Shown in pieces: positions 31,511 to 35,871 of a stretch of 35,871 nucleotides of DNA (positions are counted from its first letter, which is position 1; each line of letters opens with the position of its first letter). The notes below the pieces were generated by a model that made no database searches, had not been told where the DNA came from, and saw nothing but the letters and a program-made list of their open reading frames with translations. A program made the translations under genes and the position numbers. This DNA comes from Rhizobium sullae (GTDB lineage: Bacteria > Pseudomonadota > Alphaproteobacteria > Rhizobiales > Rhizobiaceae), in the NCBI RefSeq assembly GCF_900169785.1, contig NZ_FWER01000037.1, positions 1-35,871 on the forward strand, in the 5' to 3' direction.

Positions 31511-32236
31511 TCAGCGGCGCAGAAATTGCCGTAGCGCAGGCATGTCCTCCCGCGCGAGATAATCGGAGAGTGGCGCGGCAAGAACGATCGCCCCTTTATC
31601 GATAAAGACACCGTAGTCGGCGATTCGACGCACCTCGTCGGGATCATGCGAAACGATGATCACCGTGTTGCCGGTCTCCATATGCAAGCCGAGCAGCAGC
31701 TCGGCCATGTCTGCGCGCAAGCCCGGATCAAGTGCGGCAAAAGGTTCATCCAGGAGCAGAACGGCGCGCTTTCGCACGAGCGCCCGCGCAAACGCTGCTC
31801 GCTGCCGCTCCCCGCCGGAAAGCGTTGCGGGCATACGCCGTTCGAAATTGGCGAGGCCGACCTTCTCGAACGCCTCAGAAATGTTTCGCCGGTCCTCGGC
31901 AGTGAGCTTCAATGTCGAATCGATCCCCAGACCGACATTGGTGAAGAGATCGAGATGGGCAAAGAGATTGTTGTCCTGGAAGACGACCGAGACTGGACGC
32001 TCCGCCGGATAGGCCGCCGTCACATCGGCGCCGTGCATCCGAATGCGGCCGACGTCAGGTCGTTCAAAGCCGGCGAGCAGATTGAGAAAGGTTGATTTTC
32101 CGGCGCCGGAAGGGCCGCTCACCGCGACGATCCGGCCGGCCGGCAGACGGCAATCGAAATGGAAAGCGTGCGTGCCGAGCTTCAAGCGCACGTCCTCCAT
32201 TTCGATCCCGGCTTGATCAGCGGCCGTCATTGCCAT
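31511..32236 (-). CDS. thiQ: Thiamine ABC transporter ATP-binding protein ThiQ
   Basis: ThiQ hydrolyses ATP to drive import of thiamine, TMP and TPP through ThiP. The 241-aa protein has Walker A GPSGAGKST (about residue 41), the signature LSGGERQRAAFARAL, Walker B AVLLLDEPFAALDP and the switch histidine in IIVSHDPDE. It is the last gene of the thiBPQ operon, and its start overlaps the thiP end by 20 bp, showing tight translational linkage. Assignment to thiamine rather than another small molecule rests on the operon and its TPP riboswitch. Confidence 0.94.
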   Translation of the reverse strand: MAMTAADQAGIEMEDVRLKLGTHAFHFDCRLPAGRIVAVSGPSGAGKSTFLNLLAGFERPDVGRIRMHGADVTAAYPAERPVSVVFQDNNLFAHLDLFTNVGLGIDSTLKLTAEDRRNISEAFEKVGLANFERRMPATLSGGERQRAAFARALVRKRAVLLLDEPFAALDPGLRADMAELLLGLHMETGNTVIIVSHDPDEVRRIADYGVFIDKGAIVLAAPLSDYLAREDMPALRQFLRR

Positions 32237-33854
32237 TCTCCCGCCTTGGCTGGCCTGCGGTTCCAGCGATCGTCAGCAGTAGACAAACAACGCCGAGGAT
32301 AAGCGCAAGGCCGTCGGCGTCGTTCGTCCTGTAGCTGCCCATGCGGCTATAAACGAGCCAGGGCAATGTGACAAAACCCTCGGAGCCAAAGAGCGCGACG
32401 GCGCCGAGATCGCCAAGTGAGAGCGCCATGGCGAATGACAAGGCAGTGAGCAGCGGCTTCTTCAAGCCCGGCCAATCTATGAATCTCAATCGGGCAGCGC
32501 CCGCAATACCCAGGCTTGCGGACAGTTTCTGCGTCCGGCGCTGATGCACAACATAGGCCGGCTCCAGTACGCGCATGACAAAGGGAAGCGCCATCAGCAT
32601 ATTGATGAGAACGACGAGCAAGGCCGCAAAGCGCGTCGCATCGCCGAAAGGCCGCAGTGCCATGAACCATCCGGTCGCAAGCACGATCGGCGGCACGAGC
32701 AGGACCATCGACGAAGCGCTGCCCATGGCCGTAAAGAAGGATCGGTCGGTAATGCCTCGCCGCCGTTTCGATACAATTGCATGCCGGGCACGTATCATGG
32801 CCATCGAAAGGGCGACTGAAAGCAGAGCCGCGGTGAGCGAGATTGCGAAGCTCGTTCCGGCCGACTGCCAGAAGATCGGCTCCTGCAGCAGCTTTATGAG
32901 ATCGGCATGCAATCCTGCCGTGATAACGGATAGAAGCGGCAAGCCGAGGAAAAGCACGGCGATCAGCAACAAGAGCCTGTCGGCCAATCGGGCACCTGGG
33001 CCTTTGCCATCCAGCCGCTTGATGTCCCTGCCTGTGGTCAAGCCTTCATCTCCGGCCGGTGGAAAGAATGCCATCGCGCCCAGGATCGCCGCCGTGAGCG
33101 CGATCTGCAGGAGCGACAAGGCGATTGCGCGGCCGGGATCGAAATCGAAGCGAAGCGACTGGTAGATCGCAACTTCGATCGTGGTCGCCGCCGGGCCACC
33201 GCCGAGGGTCAGCACCAGTGTGAAGCTGGTGGCGCAGAGCATGAAGATCAATCCACCGATCCCGGGAATGAGCGGGCGGATCGCCGGCCATTCAATGAAG
33301 CGGAAAACCGAGCGGGGCCGCATGCCGAGACCGCTTGCCATCAGCCAGTATTCGGCAGGCACTCGTTCGAGACCCGCGAGGATCAGCCGGCAGGCAAGCG
33401 GCAGGTTGAAGAAGATATGGGCGAGAAGGATGCCCGTGAGCCCATAGATGCTTATCGGTTCGTCGAGCCCGACCTTCACCAGCAGAGAGTTCAACAACCC
33501 CTGCCTGCCCCATATGCCAATCAGGCCGAGTGCTCCGATCAGCACTGGCAGCCCCATTGGAATCGCCATCAGGCGGATGATCCAGATGCGGCCTATAAAA
33601 TGCGGCTGGCGAGCGAGCGCGCGTGCAACCGGAATTGCTAAGGCGATGGAAAGTGCGGTTGAAAGCAGCGCTTGCAGCAGCGTGAAGCGCAGCACACGCA
33701 GAATATAAGGATCGAAAAGAATGCCGGCGATGGCCGATCCCCCACCGGCAAAAAGCAACGAGAATGCTGCAAGGCCGACAAACAACGTGACGGCGGCGAG
33801 GCTGATCACCCCGCCGGTCAATGCACGCTGTTGTTCAGCTGCGGTCTGCAGCAT
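32217..33854 (-). CDS. thiP: Thiamine ABC transporter permease ThiP
   Basis: ThiP is a duplicated binding-protein-dependent permease: 545 aa with two homologous halves of about six membrane helices each. Both halves have an EAA-type cytoplasmic loop, seen in ERVPAEYWLMASGLGMRPRSVFRFIEWP (first half) and TQKLSASLGIAGAARLRFIDWP (second half). I use the ATG at 33854, whose first base is the last base of the thiB stop codon; a GTG at 33881 would lengthen the overlap to 28 bp. It is part of thiBPQ and under the upstream TPP riboswitch. Confidence 0.94.
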   Translation of the reverse strand: MLQTAAEQQRALTGGVISLAAVTLFVGLAAFSLLFAGGGSAIAGILFDPYILRVLRFTLLQALLSTALSIALAIPVARALARQPHFIGRIWIIRLMAIPMGLPVLIGALGLIGIWGRQGLLNSLLVKVGLDEPISIYGLTGILLAHIFFNLPLACRLILAGLERVPAEYWLMASGLGMRPRSVFRFIEWPAIRPLIPGIGGLIFMLCATSFTLVLTLGGGPAATTIEVAIYQSLRFDFDPGRAIALSLLQIALTAAILGAMAFFPPAGDEGLTTGRDIKRLDGKGPGARLADRLLLLIAVLFLGLPLLSVITAGLHADLIKLLQEPIFWQSAGTSFAISLTAALLSVALSMAMIRARHAIVSKRRRGITDRSFFTAMGSASSMVLLVPPIVLATGWFMALRPFGDATRFAALLVVLINMLMALPFVMRVLEPAYVVHQRRTQKLSASLGIAGAARLRFIDWPGLKKPLLTALSFAMALSLGDLGAVALFGSEGFVTLPWLVYSRMGSYRTNDADGLALILGVVCLLLTIAGTAGQPRRENGNDGR

Positions 33855-34876
33855 CAGTTCATGCTCATCGCTGCGAGCCACTCGTCGATCCAGGCCTTGC
33901 GATTCCTGGCGACGTCGTCAGGGCTCATCGAGAAGGTCTTGGCCGGATTGACGAGCTTGTTAAAGGCGTCGGGGAGCGGCTCAGAGGTTGCGGAAACGGG
34001 CATCATCCAATTGTTCGTCGGGATGGTATCCTGGAAGGCGGGTGTCACCATGAATTTCAGGAAATCGCGAGCGAGATCCTTGGTCGGCGCATTCTTCAGA
34101 AGACCTGCGACTTCGATCTGGATAAAATGGCCTTCAGAGAAAGCTGCGGCCTGATAGCGATCAGTTTTTTCGACGACCATATGGTAGGCTGGGGACGTGG
34201 TGTAAGAGAGCACCATCGGTGCCTCACCCTTGGTGAACAGGCCATAGGCTTCGGACCAGCCGGGCGTGACCGTCAGGATGCGGTTCTTGAGTCGGGCCCA
34301 AGCTTCCGGCGCCTTGTCGCCGTAAATGGATTTGATCCAGAGCAGCAGGCCAAGACCGGGCGTCGAGGTTCGCGGATCCTCGATGACGATCTTCTGCGCG
34401 GGATCGCCCTCGACCAGATCCTTCATGCTCTGCGGCGGGTTCTTGATCGTCTGTGTGTCGTAGATGATCGCAAAGTGGCCGTAGTCGTAGGGAACGAAGA
34501 CATCGTCCACGAAGCCGCCCGGCACCTTCAGAGCGCCGGCATCGACACCGCTTGCGTCGAACAGGCCGGTTTCCTTGGCTTCGGTGACAAGGCTCGTGTC
34601 GATGCCGAGGACGACGTCAGCTTTGGTGGAGGCCCCCTCGAGCTTCAAGCGCGAAAGCAGTGCGACGCCATCGGCAACGCTGACGAAATTGACCGTGCAG
34701 CCGCATGTCTTCTCAAAAGCCTCCTTGACCTTAGGTCCAGGTCCCCATTCGGACGTGAAGCTTTCATAAGTATAGATGGTGAGCGTCTTTCCCGCGGCGT
34801 GCGCGGCAGACAAGCCAAGCGTCGCGGCGAAAAATGCTGCGGTCAGCGAAGAGATGATCGATGTGCGGCCGGACAT
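33854..34876 (-). CDS. thiB: Thiamine-binding periplasmic protein ThiB
   Basis: ThiB captures thiamine and its phosphates in the periplasm and delivers them to ThiPQ. The 340-aa precursor has a clear signal peptide (cleavage after SAAHA, near residue 27). The mature protein starts GKTLTIYTYESFTSEWGPG, the usual ThiB beginning, and contains PYDYGHFAIIYDT and AYGLFTKGEAPMVLSYTTSPAYH typical of the family. The ATG at 34876 follows a strong GGAGGAGG site; a longer frame to 34933 runs into leader sequence. That ribosome-binding site is predicted to be hidden by an upstream segment (34909-34920), consistent with riboswitch control. Confidence 0.95.
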   Translation of the reverse strand: MSGRTSIISSLTAAFFAATLGLSAAHAAGKTLTIYTYESFTSEWGPGPKVKEAFEKTCGCTVNFVSVADGVALLSRLKLEGASTKADVVLGIDTSLVTEAKETGLFDASGVDAGALKVPGGFVDDVFVPYDYGHFAIIYDTQTIKNPPQSMKDLVEGDPAQKIVIEDPRTSTPGLGLLLWIKSIYGDKAPEAWARLKNRILTVTPGWSEAYGLFTKGEAPMVLSYTTSPAYHMVVEKTDRYQAAAFSEGHFIQIEVAGLLKNAPTKDLARDFLKFMVTPAFQDTIPTNNWMMPVSATSEPLPDAFNKLVNPAKTFSMSPDDVARNRKAWIDEWLAAMSMN

Positions 34877-34879
34877 GGC

Positions 34880-34920
34880 ACGCCTCCTCCTTGAGTTTCG
34901 TTTGAACGGGAAAAGGGCGT
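34880..34920 (-). promoter_or_regulatory. Shine-Dalgarno-sequestering helix of the thiB leader
   Basis: On the minus strand, ACGCCCUUUUCC (34920-34909) can pair with GGAGGAGGCGU (34890-34880), which is the thiB ribosome-binding site. The helix has 11 pairs, two of them G-U, with a single bulged C, closing an 18-base loop. It lies just downstream of the TPP aptamer and suits a riboswitch that controls translation. Confidence 0.6.
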
Positions 34921-34937
34921 TGCCGAATGTCACGCGT

Positions 34938-35030
34938 CTAATCCCTCCGCCGGTGTTAACCGGATCAGGTTCCGCGGGTTGGCTCGAAGCCTCTCAGCCG
35001 GATGTCTTCGGACACGCGGCACCCCGTTAG
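34938..35030 (-). ncRNA. TPP riboswitch (THI element) upstream of thiBPQ
   Basis: The minus strand holds the conserved pieces of the TPP aptamer in order: GGGGTGCC near 35026-35019, GGCTGAGAGG at about 35000-34991, AACCCGCGGAACCTGATCC around 34980-34962, and the closing GGTTAACACCGGCGGAGGGA to about 34941. TPP binding should shut off thiBPQ. It lies about 60 bases before the thiB ATG. Confidence 0.96.
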
Positions 35031-35091
35031 AGCGTCGGCAGATGTATCGTCATGAAGTCGCTGTGACAAGGGCGAAGCGGAGCTTCCGCGC

Positions 35092-35871
35092 CTATTCGGC
35101 AGCTTCGGCGGCCGCTGTTGCCGGACTTATCTCTTCACGCGATCGAGGGAGCTGAACCGGCCTCAGCATGAGTGCCGCTGCAAGCCCTATCAGGGCAATG
35201 GCGCAGGAGGTCATGAAGAGCGGCATGAAGGCTGCGGCATAAGCATCGGCGACAGCCAGGCGGCTTGCTTCGGGAAGGGCAGCCATCATCTTCGGCGTCA
35301 GTTGCTCGACATCGGCAACAAGGGGAATGGAGTGGCCGATTTTTGCAAGCTGCGAGCCGATAATCGCGCCATAGATCGAAATGGCGATCGAGGCGCCGCC
35401 CATTCGCGAAAGGGTCACAGAGCCGGTCGCGGCGCCGACATCACCGGCATGAGCTGCATTCTGCACGCCGATCACCGGCACCTGCTGAGCGAGACCGATG
35501 CCGATCCCATGTATCATCATGAGCGCGCCGATGAAGGCGATCGGGGTACCTGCATGAACTTGCGAGAGCGTGGCGAAGGCGACCGCACTGCACGAGAAGC
35601 TTGCAACTGCGAAGGGTTTGTAGCGTCCTGTCTTCGAAATGATCCGCCCGGCGGAAAGCGAACCGCAAACCAGCCCGCCCGTGAGAAGAATGAAGAGCAA
35701 GCCCGCCCGCGATGGCGAAAGGCCCGTGGTCGTCTGCAGAAACAGCGCAAAATAATTCACCATGCCGATCGCGATTCCACCACTCATGACGGAGATCACC
35801 AGCAAGAGGCTGAAGGTCGAATTGCGAAAGAGCGGCAGCGGCAGGATCGGCTCGGGCGCACGACGCTCCAC
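35092..35871 (-). CDS. MFS exporter, DHA2 (EmrB/QacA-type), N-terminal part outside the window
   Basis: The frame is open to the right edge, so the start lies outside; 259 C-terminal residues are visible. They begin with ERRAPEPILPLPLFRNSTF, the loop before helix 9 in 14-helix DHA2 drug:proton antiporters, and contain about six hydrophobic segments. Conserved stretches are MVNYFALFLQTTTGLSPSRAGL, the GIGIGLAQQVPVIGVQNAA segment and GAATGSVTLSRMGGASIAISIYGAI. The tail (SPATAAAEAAE) is hydrophilic. Such proteins export hydrophobic toxic compounds or secreted metabolites; the substrate is unknown. Confidence 0.9.
   Translation of the reverse strand: MERRAPEPILPLPLFRNSTFSLLLVISVMSGGIAIGMVNYFALFLQTTTGLSPSRAGLLFILLTGGLVCGSLSAGRIISKTGRYKPFAVASFSCSAVAFATLSQVHAGTPIAFIGALMMIHGIGIGLAQQVPVIGVQNAAHAGDVGAATGSVTLSRMGGASIAISIYGAIIGSQLAKIGHSIPLVADVEQLTPKMMAALPEASRLAVADAYAAAFMPLFMTSCAIALIGLAAALMLRPVQLPRSREEISPATAAAEAAE

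Noticed and set aside
33821..34894. 357-codon plus-strand open frame opposite thiB
   Set aside because: ThiB has a signal peptide, family motifs, a ribosome-binding site and a riboswitch; the opposite frame has none of these.

Overview
The window looks like chromosomal DNA of a Rhizobium-group alphaproteobacterium (Rhizobium etli / leguminosarum / Agrobacterium relatives). The pyruvate carboxylase matches the length (1154 aa) and all the catalytic residue numbers I remember for the R. etli enzyme. The company it keeps (cyclic beta-1,2-glucan exporter NdvA, PhaR with phbAB, CarD next to RpoH2, a SUV3-like helicase next to ferredoxin FdxA) is typical of Rhizobiaceae. No tRNA, rRNA or CRISPR array was seen.

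Layout. 1-1434 is the only clearly accessory part: an IS30-family transposase cut by the left edge, lying tail to tail with a P-loop kinase gene that has an amber stop inside its Walker A motif. 1668-8678 holds ndvA (minus), a LuxR-type regulator with a complete acyl-homoserine-lactone pocket but no synthase nearby, pyc, and an FMN reductase. 8805-14333 holds a methyltransferase, a polar amino-acid ABC transporter (binding protein, permease, ATPase; minus) and a divergent DeoR-type regulator with an MFS carrier. 14428-19128 is housekeeping: ispG, a prenyl diphosphate synthase, mtgA, a glutathione S-transferase, rpmF and a small membrane protein. 19132-21913 is the polyhydroxybutyrate locus: phaR, divergent from phbA-phbB.

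21916-23461 is a small-gene and regulatory stretch. It has three minus-strand small membrane or envelope genes, two of which (a DUF3309-type protein and a glycine-zipper lipoprotein) sit behind a sequence matching the general-stress sigma factor EcfG/RpoE2. Beyond them lies a gene-poor region with a dense cluster of GANTC sites (the target of the CcrM methylase), partly arranged as three copies of a 20-bp repeat.

23462-29661 runs rightward: a large SUV3-like helicase, an S4 RNA-binding protein, fdxA, carD and rpoH2. Between carD and rpoH2 lie an EcfG-type promoter match, a perfect inverted repeat, a 23-codon ORF with a strong ribosome-binding site, and a terminator-like hairpin. Together these look like a leader or attenuator in front of the heat-shock sigma factor. 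29714-35871 (minus) has an M48 metalloprotease lipoprotein, the thiamine transporter thiBPQ behind a TPP riboswitch with a visible Shine-Dalgarno-sequestering helix, and the C-terminal half of a DHA2-type MFS exporter cut by the right edge.

Most of the window is conserved core genome. The parts I consider least explained are the GANTC repeat cluster (22863-23340), the rpoH2 leader (28469-28697), the small stress operon (22191-22755) and the interrupted kinase next to the IS (907-1434).
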